The position numbers were made by a program, and so were the translations under genes. The notes beneath the pieces are model-generated. The model saw nothing but the letters and a program-made list of their open reading frames with translations. It was not told the origin of the DNA and made no database searches. Source: an uncultured Muribaculaceae bacterium (lineage in GTDB: Bacteria; Bacteroidota; Bacteroidia; Bacteroidales; Muribaculaceae). Taken from it: a stretch of DNA of 43,887 bases. Positions 23,770-33,395 of the stretch are shown one piece after another (the first letter of the stretch is position 1; every line of letters begins with the position of its first letter). The DNA is taken from positions 1 through 43,887 of the forward strand of contig CAJTOZ010000027.1 of the NCBI GenBank assembly GCA_910578095.1, in the 5' to 3' direction.

Positions 23770-25584
23770 ATGGCAATGCACAAAAAATCGGCCGAGCTGA
23801 TGGAGAAAATCTCCATTCTCCCCGACACCCCCGGCGTCTACACCTACTACGACGCCGAGGGCACCGTCATATACGTAGGTAAGGCCAAGAATCTCAAGCG
23901 GCGTGTGTCGAGCTACTTCAACCGTACGCACGACTGCACCCGCACCAATCTGCTCGTGCGGGCCATAGCCGACATGAGCTACATCGTCGTGCCCACGGAG
24001 CAGGACGCGCTCGACCTTGAGAACTCCATGATCAAGGAGTACAAGCCGCGCTACAACGTGCTGCTCAAAGACGACAAATCCTATCCCTGGATAGTAGTCA
24101 CCAACGAGCTCTACCCCCGCGTCTTTCTCACGCGACAGCTCATACGCGACGGCTCGAAATATTTCGGACCCTACGCCAACACCGGAGTTGCCCACACCGT
24201 CATCGACCTCATCAGGGAGCTGTATCCCGTGCGTACGTGCCGCCTCCCCATCACCGAGGACTACATAGCCCGAGGCCGCGGCCACCTGTGCCTGCAGTAC
24301 CACATAAAGCGATGCCGAGGATGCTGCACCGGAGCCATCGACCCCGACACATACGGCGAGTACATACGCAACATCCGACAGATTCTGCGCGGCAACACCG
24401 CCGAGCTCGCCGAATACCTCATGGGCGAAATGAACCGCCTGGCAGCCGAGCTGCGCTTCGAGGAAGCCCAGGAACTGAAACTCAAATACCAGCTCCTGCA
24501 GAACTATCGCTCACGCAGCGTCATCGTCAGCCAGACAATCATCGACATCGACGTATTCGGTATCGACGACGACGGCACCGCCGACCGCGACGTCTACATC
24601 AACTACATGCACGTGCGCCGCGGAGCCGTGGTGCGCAGCGTCACGCTACGCTACCGGCGCAGCCTCGACGAGAGCCCCGCACAGCTGCTTGCCTACGCCA
24701 TGGACGAGATCAAGCGCACTCTGGGCGTCACCTACGACGAAGTGGTGGTGCCGCTCGCTCCCGAAGTCGAGATGCCCGACGTCACATTCAGCATCCCGCG
24801 CCGGGGCGACAAGGCCAAGCTGCTCGAGGTGAGCGTGCGCAACGCACGTCAAAACCGCATCGACGACCTCAAGCATCTCGAGAAGCGAAACCCCGAAGAG
24901 CGCCTCGAGCGCACACTCGAGCGAATGAAAGCCGACTTCCGTCTCTCCGAACTGCCGCGCCACATAGAGTGCTTCGACAACTCAAACATACAGGGCAGCG
25001 ACCCCGTGGCCTCATGCGTGGTGTTCCGCAACGCCAAGCCATCCAAACGCGACTATCGCCATTTCAACATACGCACCGTCGACGGTCCCGACGACTTCGC
25101 CTCCATGCGCGAGGTGCTCACACGCCGCTATTCGCGCATGATGGCCGAAGGCGAGCCCTTGCCGCAGCTCGTGGTAGTCGACGGTGGAAAGGGGCAGCTC
25201 AGCTCTGCTGTCCAGGCCCTCGACGACCTCGGGCTGCGCGGAACCATAGCGGTCGTAGGCATAGCCAAGCGCCTTGAGGAAATCTACTTCCCAGGCGACA
25301 GCGTTCCCCTCTACATCGACAAAAACAGCGAATCGCTGCGCATCGTCCAGGCACTCCGCGACGAAGCCCACCGCTTCGGCATCACCCACCACCGCAACCG
25401 GCGAAGCCACAGCCAGATATCCAGCGAACTTGCAGCCATCAAAGGTATTGGCGAAGCCACCAGCACCGCCCTGTTGCGCCATTTCAAGAGCGCCAAGCGG
25501 GTGCGCGAGGCTTCCGAAGCCGATATCGCTGCAATAGTAGGGCCCGCAAAGGCGCGCCTTATCAGAGCAGCCTTCGATGCCTGA
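23770..25584 (+). CDS. uvrC: UvrABC excinuclease subunit C
   Basis: A 604-residue DNA-repair nuclease that makes both incisions around a lesion after UvrB loading. Domains in order: the GIY-YIG 3' nuclease (about residues 14-95, GVYTYYDAEGTVIYVGKAKNLKRR split at its Arg); a Cys cluster (about 157-187, CRLP...CLQYHIKRCRGCC) matching the iron-sulfur site reported for UvrC; the UVR helix that binds UvrB (about 210-245); the RNase H-like 5' nuclease (IECFDNSNIQGSDPVASCVVF and VVVDGGKGQLSSA, catalytic Asp residues); and C-terminal helix-hairpin-helix motifs (IKGIGEATSTALLRHF). Length is normal. It lies between the DUF3825 gene and an alcohol dehydrogenase with gaps of about 35 nt. Confidence 0.97.
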   Translation: MAMHKKSAELMEKISILPDTPGVYTYYDAEGTVIYVGKAKNLKRRVSSYFNRTHDCTRTNLLVRAIADMSYIVVPTEQDALDLENSMIKEYKPRYNVLLKDDKSYPWIVVTNELYPRVFLTRQLIRDGSKYFGPYANTGVAHTVIDLIRELYPVRTCRLPITEDYIARGRGHLCLQYHIKRCRGCCTGAIDPDTYGEYIRNIRQILRGNTAELAEYLMGEMNRLAAELRFEEAQELKLKYQLLQNYRSRSVIVSQTIIDIDVFGIDDDGTADRDVYINYMHVRRGAVVRSVTLRYRRSLDESPAQLLAYAMDEIKRTLGVTYDEVVVPLAPEVEMPDVTFSIPRRGDKAKLLEVSVRNARQNRIDDLKHLEKRNPEERLERTLERMKADFRLSELPRHIECFDNSNIQGSDPVASCVVFRNAKPSKRDYRHFNIRTVDGPDDFASMREVLTRRYSRMMAEGEPLPQLVVVDGGKGQLSSAVQALDDLGLRGTIAVVGIAKRLEEIYFPGDSVPLYIDKNSESLRIVQALRDEAHRFGITHHRNRRSHSQISSELAAIKGIGEATSTALLRHFKSAKRVREASEADIAAIVGPAKARLIRAAFDA

Positions 25585-25619
25585 CACCTTTCTCACCCCC
25601 CATAAATCATCTCCCGCCC

Positions 25620-26792
25620 ATGTTAGGAAATTTCATCTACTCCAACCCTACAAAACTGTATTTCGGCGACCATGCGCGCCACCATCTTGAAGAAGCGCTC
25701 GCACACGTAGGCCACAAGGTGCTGCTCACCTATGGCGGCGGTTCCATCAAGCGTAACGGCGTCTACGACGATGTTATGGCAGCCCTCGCTGCCACCGGCA
25801 AGGAAGTCGTCGAGCTCCCGGGCGTGATGCCGAACCCCACCGTTGAAAAGCTGCTCGAAGGCGCGCACCTTGCCCGCACCGCCGACGTCGACTTCATTCT
25901 CGCCGTAGGCGGCGGGTCCACCGTCGACTATGCCAAGGCCGTCAGCGTAGCCGCATGGTACGACGGCGACCCCTGGCAGCGTTTCTGGGTCAACCAGGAA
26001 GAGCCTCTCGCCGCCGAGCGTGTGATACCGCTCGGTGCCGTGCTCACAATGGCCGGCACAGGCTCAGAAATGAACGGCGGTTCCGTCATCACCGACACCG
26101 CCTCATCCATGAAGATAGGAAAAGTGTTCGGAGAGCGCATGATGCCGCGTTTCGCCGTCCTCAATCCCCGCTACACATTCTCCGTTCCCAAACGGCAGAT
26201 GGTGGCCGGCATCTTCGACATAATGAGCCATATCATGGAACAGTACTTCTCGGGCGACGACGACTGCACTTCCGACTATCTGGCCGAAGGGCTCATGCGC
26301 TCCGTCATAGCTTCGAGCCGCGTGGCTGTCAACGACCCCGAAAACTACGAGGCACGCTCCAACATCATGTGGTCCGCCACATGGGCGCTCAACACACTCA
26401 TCTGTCAGGGCAAGAAAGAAGACTGGATGGTCCACATGATAGGCCATGCCATCAGTGCCCACACCGATGCCACCCACGGCATGACACTCGCCGCCGTGTC
26501 CCCCGCCTACTATCGCCACGTATGCCGCTACGGCCTGAAGCGCTTTGCACGTTTCGCCCGCGTAGTGTGGGACATTCCGGCCCAGGGACGCACCGACGAG
26601 CAGTTGGCTCATGCCGGCATCGACGCCCTCGCAGCCTGGATCAAGGAAATAGGAGCTGCCACCTCCATCGCATCGCTCGGCGTCACACCCGCCATGATCG
26701 AGGATGTGGCATCATCTGTCATCATCTTCGATAGCGGCTACCACAAGCTCAGCCATCAGGAAGTGGTCGACATCCTGCAGGCATCTCTCTGA
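25620..26792 (+). CDS. Iron-type alcohol dehydrogenase (YqhD/butanol-dehydrogenase-like)
   Basis: A 390-residue group III (iron-activated) alcohol dehydrogenase that reduces aldehydes with NAD(P)H. It begins FIYSNPTKLYFGDHA, typical of the YqhD/BdhA branch. The nucleotide site is FILAVGGGSTVDYAKAV (about residues 93-109). Metal ligands fall in GIFDIMSHIMEQYF (Asp and His) and MIGHAISAHTDATHGMTLA (two His). It is the last gene after uvrC and ends at a strong terminator shared with the converging B12 operon. The physiological substrate is unknown; aldehyde detoxification or fermentation is likely. Confidence 0.94.
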   Translation: MLGNFIYSNPTKLYFGDHARHHLEEALAHVGHKVLLTYGGGSIKRNGVYDDVMAALAATGKEVVELPGVMPNPTVEKLLEGAHLARTADVDFILAVGGGSTVDYAKAVSVAAWYDGDPWQRFWVNQEEPLAAERVIPLGAVLTMAGTGSEMNGGSVITDTASSMKIGKVFGERMMPRFAVLNPRYTFSVPKRQMVAGIFDIMSHIMEQYFSGDDDCTSDYLAEGLMRSVIASSRVAVNDPENYEARSNIMWSATWALNTLICQGKKEDWMVHMIGHAISAHTDATHGMTLAAVSPAYYRHVCRYGLKRFARFARVVWDIPAQGRTDEQLAHAGIDALAAWIKEIGAATSIASLGVTPAMIEDVASSVIIFDSGYHKLSHQEVVDILQASL

Positions 26793-26812
26793 GGGTCCGT
26801 GCCCCCGATATG

Positions 26813-26860
26813 AAAATCGCCCCGAAAACCCGGCATATCCGGTTTTCGGGGCGATTTTTT
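26813..26860. terminator. Strong bidirectional terminator
   Basis: An 18-bp perfect stem (26813-26830 with 26841-26858) and a 10-nt loop. It has T residues on the plus side and, by symmetry, a T-run on the minus strand. It separates the alcohol dehydrogenase gene from the end of the converging B12 operon and should stop both. Confidence 0.9.
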
Positions 26861-26884
26861 AATTACCCAACTTGATACTACCGA

Positions 26885-28342
26885 TCAGAGCAGCACCTTG
26901 CGGGTTTCTCCTCCGGCACGCACCACATACACTCCGCGCGCTATTCCCGCAGTAGAGATGCGATGGTCCGCCGACACTATCACCTCGCGCAGCACACACA
27001 GCCCCGCCATGTTCACAAGCTCCGCAGTAGCTCCTTCGGCGCCGGTGATGCGGATCTCGCCACCGGCCACCGTGATACCGGCCCCGGCCGGAGCCTCCAT
27101 ATCGGTGATGCCGCTCTGCGCCTGCCCTTCCGGAAAGAGGGGCAGCGAGGGAAACCAGTAGTTCATGATCATGTCGTAATCGCGTATCTTCACCCCCGAG
27201 GGAGAGTAGCGGCGCGTCACATAGGTGGGCGTTCCGAACTCATGGTACAGGGCCATGTAAAGCTCATCCGTGATAGGGTCGCAACCCAGCGAGCAGCCGT
27301 AGATGTTCCAGTTCTCGCCGTCGGCCTCCAGGTCGATGTGCAGCGAGATCTCGCCGCGGTCGATATCGTAGCGGTAGATGCGCGTGCCGCTGAACCAGCG
27401 GTTGGGGCCGCCCTTCCAGTACAGCACATTGTGCTGCGCCGAGGCCACGAACGAGTCCGGTGTCCAGGCATACCAGGAGTTGGCCGGCGGGTACATCCCG
27501 TCGGGCACCCGCACCACCTCATGGTCGAGTGTCGCGGGGTCTACGCGCACCAGATAGGGCAGCGTGGCCCCGGTGCCCTGCTTGTTCTTTGCCACCGACA
27601 GCCACAGAATCCCGTCCTTCGAGCGCACTATCGAGCCAATGCCCGCGCCCTTCTCCACGATGTCCATCGACAGCACGTCGGTCACCTTGTCGGCACCCGG
27701 GTCCACCACGAGCATGCCGTACTGCTGGTGCGCCACAAACACGCGCCCTTCCGCAGCCACCATCATGCCGCACTGGCCGTGGTACAGAGAGCCCGTGGGG
27801 TCGGTGTTGGGCTTGTCGTCGCCCGCGTTGGGATTGGACGTACCGCTCACCTGGCCGGTGATTTCGTACGTGTCAAGGTCCAGTATCCACACACCGTTGC
27901 TTGTCGACACATAGCCCTTGTGCTCATCCACGCCCACAAATCCGCGTCCGTCGCACTGGGCGCCGGAGGGGTCGATTCTCTCGGCCTGGTGCAGCATTTT
28001 GAGGGTGCGCGCGTCGGCCACGGTGATGCGTCCGCCGGTGATGTCGGCTCCCGGATCACGTTCCTGCTTGGCTATCAGATAAAGGCGCCCTTTCCAGATG
28101 GCTCCATACTGGTTGGTGCACCCCAGTTCATGGCCCGGATTCTCGGTCTGGAATATGCGGTAATGCCAGTAGTTGCCGTCGGGGTCGTCCGGCAGCAGGT
28201 GGTTCAGCGTGCTGTTCTGGTGCCCGTACCAATCCTCGTTCACATAGATTATGCCGCGGGTATAATCCACATCATCCGCAGCGGCAACGGCCGGAGCCGT
28301 TGCCATTGCGGAAAGAATGAGGATCGCATGAAGCGCTTTCAT
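26885..28342 (-). CDS. Secreted BtuG-related beta-propeller with T9SS tail
   Basis: A 485-residue exported protein with a signal peptide (residues 1-21, ending AVAAA). Residues about 28-400 form a DUF5074/YncE-like propeller starting GIIYVNEDWYGHQNSTLNHL, then CTNQYGAIWKGRLYLIAKQ. The same order of motifs occurs in the propeller of the 1669-residue neighbour (GTIILNEEWFGHTNGGLNYI, CTSQYGAIWNDKLFVVSKQ) and, more distantly, in the BtuG-like lipoprotein (LYLVNEGNMGSN). The last 70 residues (ITGAEGATAELVNMAG...GVYVVRAGG...KVLL) are a T9SS sorting tail. It starts 2 nt after the neighbour's stop and is the last gene before the terminator, so it should be under the cobalamin riboswitch. A role in B12 capture is inferred. 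Confidence 0.85.
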   Translation of the reverse strand: MKALHAILILSAMATAPAVAAADDVDYTRGIIYVNEDWYGHQNSTLNHLLPDDPDGNYWHYRIFQTENPGHELGCTNQYGAIWKGRLYLIAKQERDPGADITGGRITVADARTLKMLHQAERIDPSGAQCDGRGFVGVDEHKGYVSTSNGVWILDLDTYEITGQVSGTSNPNAGDDKPNTDPTGSLYHGQCGMMVAAEGRVFVAHQQYGMLVVDPGADKVTDVLSMDIVEKGAGIGSIVRSKDGILWLSVAKNKQGTGATLPYLVRVDPATLDHEVVRVPDGMYPPANSWYAWTPDSFVASAQHNVLYWKGGPNRWFSGTRIYRYDIDRGEISLHIDLEADGENWNIYGCSLGCDPITDELYMALYHEFGTPTYVTRRYSPSGVKIRDYDMIMNYWFPSLPLFPEGQAQSGITDMEAPAGAGITVAGGEIRITGAEGATAELVNMAGLCVLREVIVSADHRISTAGIARGVYVVRAGGETRKVLL

Positions 28343-28343
28343 A

Positions 28344-31300
28344 TCAGCGGATTGCGAATTTTACGGAAATATCGCCCGACACTATCGCATACACTCCGCT
28401 CTCGAAGCCGAACTCGGCCACATACGTGTCGCTGTCAGCCGTGAAGCGTGTCAGCAGCGTTCCGGCCATATCGTACACCGAGAATTCGCGTCCGGCATAG
28501 CCGTTGATATAAGCGCGGTTGCCGATGATACGTATCTCGCCGCTGTCGGCCCACGCATCATCGATACCCGTGGTCTGGCGCACCGTCACAGGCACGCTCA
28601 GAGTAGCCGCACGGCCGTTGCTCTCGGCCTGCACAAGCACATTGGTAGTGCCCGAGCTCATAGGCTTGATATTCAGTACCGAGCCCTTGAGAGTGGCTGC
28701 CACGCTTCCCTGTTCGGCGGCTAAGGCGTTTGCCTCCGGCAGGCTGAAGCGGATATTGGCATCGTGATTGTCGGGGTCGGTCACCACATCCTTCAGGTCA
28801 AGATCGTAGCCCGTGTCGCCGTGCTGCTTGATTCCCACCAGCACGCGCTCAAAATCCTCGCGCAGCTGCGCGGCATGCTTGTCGGGGAGGATGGGCAGCG
28901 ACTGGAACCAGTAGTAGGCGTTCAGCTTGATGGTTTTTGTGATTTCCTGGCTGTCGCCGTCAACAAAATGAATCCAGTGGTCGCGGTAGCCGCCGCTTGC
29001 GGCACCCTCGCGGCCGGTCATAACCACAAGGCGGTTGTTGCGCGGGTCGAAAATGGGTGTTCCGTAGGTCATCTGTCCCACCTCTTCGCCGAAATCGTTG
29101 ATGCCGGTAACACCATCGAGCGAGAAGAACGGAGTGATGCCGTTCGGGTCGGTGCCGGGGGTGTAGCGGTAGTAGTCGCCGCTTGCGCCACCCATGACGC
29201 CGGCTGCGCCGGTCACAAACCAAAGGTCGCCTGTGGTGTGGTCGCCCTTGAAGGCAGTGGAGCGCCATGCACCCCAGCTGCACTGCACGGTGCCGATGGA
29301 TGCGGGCATGTGCACGCGGTCGATTTCCTCAAGGGTCTCGGGGTCGAGAGCCACAAATACGGAATGCACATTGTCGCCCGTGCCGGCGCCGGTAGCATAC
29401 CAGATGGTGCCGTCGGCGGTCTGCGTCACGCCCTGGATGTTGGCATCGGCGATGGGTGTCACCTCATCGGTGAGCGGATCGATGCACATCAGGCCGCCGC
29501 CCTGCATCACTGCAAACACATATTTGCCGCCGTTGATGATGTCGCCGGTCTGGCCGTTGTAAAGGTCGGTATCGTTGCCTTGACCGATTCGGCCGGTGAT
29601 GACGGGATTCTCCACATCAGTGATGTCGTAGATATAGATGCCGTTGGAGGTGGTCACATAGATCTTGTTCGCCGTGGCGCCGGCCACAGCGCGTCCGTCG
29701 CCTGTTATGCCGTTGAAGGTGGGTCTGTCGTAGCTGCCGCCGATGCGCTTCATGGTCTTGGCGTCGGCAATCACGAGGCAACCGCCGCCGGGAAGCGGGT
29801 CGCCGCCGTCGGCAGGCTGTTTCGACACAACGAAGAGTTTGTCGTTCCAGATAGCGCCGTACTGCGATGTGCAGCCGAAGCTCATGCCCGGATTCTCGCG
29901 CTCGTAGGCCTGATAGATTATCTCATCGTCGGGCGTGATGTAGTTCAGGCCGCCGTTGGTGTGGCCGAACCATTCTTCGTTGAGGATGATGGTACCATCC
30001 TCGTAGCCTCCTTCAAGAGGAGTGCGGTCCGATTCAAGCACGTTCACCACAAATTCTCTCTCAAACTTGCCGTCGTTGGATTTCACAAGCAGCTTGGCGG
30101 GATTGTCGCCGGTGGGTCGGTGCCCCGAAAGCTCAAGGAACTTGGACATCACCTTGTTGAGGTCCCACCAGTTCACCTGATAGGTGGAGCAGGTCATGTC
30201 GGCTTTCGATGTGCCGTTGTTGCTGAGTGTGATGGTCACTTCAGGATTGTCGGCGTTGGCCGGTTCCACGATGGGTTTGAGGCCGATGAGCTGTCTCACA
30301 TACACGTTTATGACGCCGTTCTCGGTTCCGTGGCCGAAATGCACGTTGGTGACGGGGTTTTTCAGTTCCACCGTGAGCGCCATCTCCGCCTTCACATTGC
30401 TGTCGTAGCGGCTTGCCACAGTTACCGTAGTCGAGCCCTCCACGGTCTTTGTCTTAAGGCCTGCGCTGAGAGTGAACGAGGCTATCGAAGTGTCCTTTAC
30501 AGTGGCGTTGATGGCCGTGAATGTGGCGTTGGCCGGTTCGTAGCTGTAGTTGATGGGCACAGCTTGGTTCAGTCCGGCGGTGTATTCCGGCTCCTCAAGG
30601 GTGATGGAGGTCATGGGCACCTCGGGGGCTTCCACCTTAAGGGTTATATAGTTCGATTCGGTGAAGGTGCCGCCGATTTGCGGACGGTAGCGCACATATG
30701 TCGTACCTGTGGCGCCTACGAGCGTCGGGCGTGCGTGGTAAGAACCGTCGACGAATGTGTAGGGCGTGATTATGATTTTGCGGTCAAGAGCGTAGGAGGT
30801 GTTCCTGCTCGATGCCTGCCAGTTGGCGGTGTTGCCCACGGTCTTGCCCTGCGGCTGCACAAGCACAGGAAGCACGAAGCCTTCGTCGCTCAGTTTCACT
30901 GTCATGCTTTCGGGTACCCACACGCCGAGTTCATCGGGGCCGGGAACGTAGAAATAGTAGGGTGCTTCAGCCACATTGATATCGCCGTGGCACATGGAGA
31001 GCACGGGCGTCGTGCCGTCGGCTGCGAGCAGTTTCGCTCCGGCATTCCAGCCTTCGCCTGCTGCGACGGCATCTTTAATGTCGAACACCCCGTTGCCGTC
31101 GAGATCGAAATACACAGTGCCGTCGGCAACGATTTTCAGGCGCTTGTCGGCCGCGGCTATCATGTCGAGGGCTTCCTGTGCCGTCAGCGATGAGTTGTCG
31201 CTTGCCACGCCCCACACGAGGTTGTCGAGGCGTTCGGCGTTGTTGAAGGAGAGCGCGAAGATGTATTTCTGCGAGCCGGAACCTACGGTGTAGCGTACCT

Positions 31301-33353
31301 TGGAGGCGTCGATGGCCGTGAGTGCGGCTTCTTCTTCGATGTGGGCGAACTTGCCCCAGATTTCATGGGCGCGGAAGGCTGCGGCAGTGCCGGCCGGAAC
31401 AGTAAGCACGGCATTGGCGTACACATCGGCATGATAGCCGTTGCCGCCGTACACAGCGGGCACCTCAGCGCGCTGGATGGTGATGGCGGTGATGGCAGCG
31501 CAGGCGGGCAGTGCCGGAACAGTGGCCAGGTCGGGGCCGAATGTCACCTCTTTAAGGGTGGTCTTGCGGTTGAAAATCACGGCTGTGATGTTGTCGCCAT
31601 ACTTCGGATCCACAAACACACGGTTCAGGAACAGCTTTTCAAGCGGAGCGATGCCGCTGTTGCTTTCCGGAGTGTTGAGCAACTTGTTTGCATTGCTGGG
31701 CGATGTGCCCACGGGCAGATTGTCGCCGCTGCCGTTCACCGTCAGCTCGGTAAGGCCGCAATCGTTGTTGAAAGTCATGTAGTGTATGGTCTTCAGCGAG
31801 GCGGGCAGTTCAACGCTTTTCAGGCTATAACTCTGATTGGCTCCGTTCATCTGTCCGAGAGCCTGTCCGCTGAGTTCCTCCACGCCTTCGGGCAGCGAGA
31901 TTTGCGCAATCCCCGTTCCGGCAAATGCAAAGGCATTGATCTTTTTCACCGACTGGGGAATGATGATATCGGTGAGGCTTGTGCAGTTTTCAAATGCCGA
32001 CATGCCGATTTCTTTGAGCGTGGATGGCAGGAACACACGGTCGAGCGCGGCGCATTCCATAAAATCATCGGCTATGGTCTCCACTCCCTCTTCGAGAGCC
32101 ACAGTCTGTAGTCCGCTGCCTGAGAACGAGCTTCCGCCCGGAAGATTACGCACAGTGCCGGGAATCACGATGGATTTCAGCGATTTGCAATTGGAGAACA
32201 CGTCGTAACCGAGCTTCTCAAGGCCATCGTTCAGCTCAACGTCGGCAAGAGCGGTGCATCTGTTGAAAGCGCTCTGTTTCACCTCTTTTATGGTGGCGGA
32301 GAATTTCACGCTTGTGATGGGGCGGTTGTAGAAAGCCTGATAGCCTATGGAGGTGACGGTGTAGGTCTTTCCGTTCTTGACTATTGTCTCGGGAATCACG
32401 ATGTCGCCTTCATAGGGGTCGACCTCGCTGCCGGCGGCAATCAGTTCGGCCGTCGCATCGGTGTCGTTGACCGTAAAATTGAATCCGTGTGTGCGGTCCT
32501 CGACCTCAGTGCCCGGCTCGGCCATAATCTGGGCGAAATTGCTCCAGGGTTCTGTGGCCTTGTAGGCGTTGAGGCGTGCGCCGTACACATACAACTTGGC
32601 GGCGCTGTAGTTGTCGGATGTGAAGGTGATGCCGGTGAAAGGAGCCAGGTCGCCGATATGAATTTCGGTGATTAGGCGTGTTTCATTGGTCATGGTCATC
32701 TCCACGGGGCGGTTGATATTGAGAACACCGGCGGTCCAGCGTTCGAATGCAGCCGGGTCGCATTTCAGCGTACCGTCGCCGGCGGCCACGGTCACGTCGG
32801 CTACGCCGTTGGCCCAGTAACCTATGGCGCTTTCGCCCAGCTCTTTCAGGTAGGCGCCAAGGATGAGATGTTTCAGTGCCGGTATTTGTCCGGTCTGTTT
32901 GAACATTTTTGCATTCACTTTGGAGGGGTCGCAGTTGATGGTCAGGGTCTCAAGTGCGAATGAGTTGCCCAAAGCGAAGGCATAGTCGGGAATAGAGGTT
33001 ATGCCGGACGGAAGGTTGATTTCCTTGAGCGAGCGGCACATGCCGAATGCGTAGTTGTCGAGCACAGTCACAGTCTCGGGCAGCTCCACAGAGGTGACGC
33101 CCGAACCGTAGAAAGCGCTGTCGCCGATTTTTGTGACGGTGTACGTCACGCCTCCGGAACTTACTGTAGGCGGAATCACATAGGAGGCATCGGTATAATC
33201 CTTGCCGCTGTTGTAGTTCGCACCCTTGAAGGTGACCTCGACCGTGGTGTCCGTCAGCTTGTTGTAGGCAATGCCGTCCACCATGAAATCGTAGGCCATG
33301 GCCTGGGCGGCGCATATCATTGCCGCACCAAGACATAAGAGTCCTTTTTTCAT
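28344..33353 (-). CDS. Giant LRR/Ig-like/propeller surface protein with T9SS tail
   Basis: A 1669-residue secreted protein. After a signal peptide (residues 1-20, ending AQAMA) come BspA-type leucine-rich repeats in two blocks (about 50-260 and 330-650; units such as IGDSAFYGSGVTSVELPETV). Next is a region of beta-sandwich character with Ig-like strands (about 670-1100). A DUF5074-like propeller follows (about 1115-1530, GTIILNEEWFGHTNGGLNYI, CTSQYGAIWNDKLFVVSKQ), then an Ig-like piece and a T9SS tail (FSVYDMAGTLLTRF...GVYAIVSGD...KFAIR). The propeller is a paralogue of the one in the next gene. It is the fifth gene of the riboswitch operon, 42 nt after the 318-residue gene. LRRs of this type bind proteins or surfaces; joining them to a BtuG-like propeller is unusual. 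Confidence 0.85.
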   Translation of the reverse strand: MKKGLLCLGAAMICAAQAMAYDFMVDGIAYNKLTDTTVEVTFKGANYNSGKDYTDASYVIPPTVSSGGVTYTVTKIGDSAFYGSGVTSVELPETVTVLDNYAFGMCRSLKEINLPSGITSIPDYAFALGNSFALETLTINCDPSKVNAKMFKQTGQIPALKHLILGAYLKELGESAIGYWANGVADVTVAAGDGTLKCDPAAFERWTAGVLNINRPVEMTMTNETRLITEIHIGDLAPFTGITFTSDNYSAAKLYVYGARLNAYKATEPWSNFAQIMAEPGTEVEDRTHGFNFTVNDTDATAELIAAGSEVDPYEGDIVIPETIVKNGKTYTVTSIGYQAFYNRPITSVKFSATIKEVKQSAFNRCTALADVELNDGLEKLGYDVFSNCKSLKSIVIPGTVRNLPGGSSFSGSGLQTVALEEGVETIADDFMECAALDRVFLPSTLKEIGMSAFENCTSLTDIIIPQSVKKINAFAFAGTGIAQISLPEGVEELSGQALGQMNGANQSYSLKSVELPASLKTIHYMTFNNDCGLTELTVNGSGDNLPVGTSPSNANKLLNTPESNSGIAPLEKLFLNRVFVDPKYGDNITAVIFNRKTTLKEVTFGPDLATVPALPACAAITAITIQRAEVPAVYGGNGYHADVYANAVLTVPAGTAAAFRAHEIWGKFAHIEEEAALTAIDASKVRYTVGSGSQKYIFALSFNNAERLDNLVWGVASDNSSLTAQEALDMIAAADKRLKIVADGTVYFDLDGNGVFDIKDAVAAGEGWNAGAKLLAADGTTPVLSMCHGDINVAEAPYYFYVPGPDELGVWVPESMTVKLSDEGFVLPVLVQPQGKTVGNTANWQASSRNTSYALDRKIIITPYTFVDGSYHARPTLVGATGTTYVRYRPQIGGTFTESNYITLKVEAPEVPMTSITLEEPEYTAGLNQAVPINYSYEPANATFTAINATVKDTSIASFTLSAGLKTKTVEGSTTVTVASRYDSNVKAEMALTVELKNPVTNVHFGHGTENGVINVYVRQLIGLKPIVEPANADNPEVTITLSNNGTSKADMTCSTYQVNWWDLNKVMSKFLELSGHRPTGDNPAKLLVKSNDGKFEREFVVNVLESDRTPLEGGYEDGTIILNEEWFGHTNGGLNYITPDDEIIYQAYERENPGMSFGCTSQYGAIWNDKLFVVSKQPADGGDPLPGGGCLVIADAKTMKRIGGSYDRPTFNGITGDGRAVAGATANKIYVTTSNGIYIYDITDVENPVITGRIGQGNDTDLYNGQTGDIINGGKYVFAVMQGGGLMCIDPLTDEVTPIADANIQGVTQTADGTIWYATGAGTGDNVHSVFVALDPETLEEIDRVHMPASIGTVQCSWGAWRSTAFKGDHTTGDLWFVTGAAGVMGGASGDYYRYTPGTDPNGITPFFSLDGVTGINDFGEEVGQMTYGTPIFDPRNNRLVVMTGREGAASGGYRDHWIHFVDGDSQEITKTIKLNAYYWFQSLPILPDKHAAQLREDFERVLVGIKQHGDTGYDLDLKDVVTDPDNHDANIRFSLPEANALAAEQGSVAATLKGSVLNIKPMSSGTTNVLVQAESNGRAATLSVPVTVRQTTGIDDAWADSGEIRIIGNRAYINGYAGREFSVYDMAGTLLTRFTADSDTYVAEFGFESGVYAIVSGDISVKFAIR

Positions 33354-33395
33354 TGCGATGTTAATTAATGATGGTTTGTATGTTGTATGTCTCTG

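Noticed and set aside
22470..23828. A 452-codon minus-strand open frame
   Set aside because: Antisense to the DUF3825 gene and rich in Val/Gly/Glu as expected for a shadow; no family seen.
28764..31193. An 809-codon plus-strand open frame
   Set aside because: Antisense to the LRR/propeller giant; no signal peptide, no domain, and a repetitive composition mirroring the other strand.
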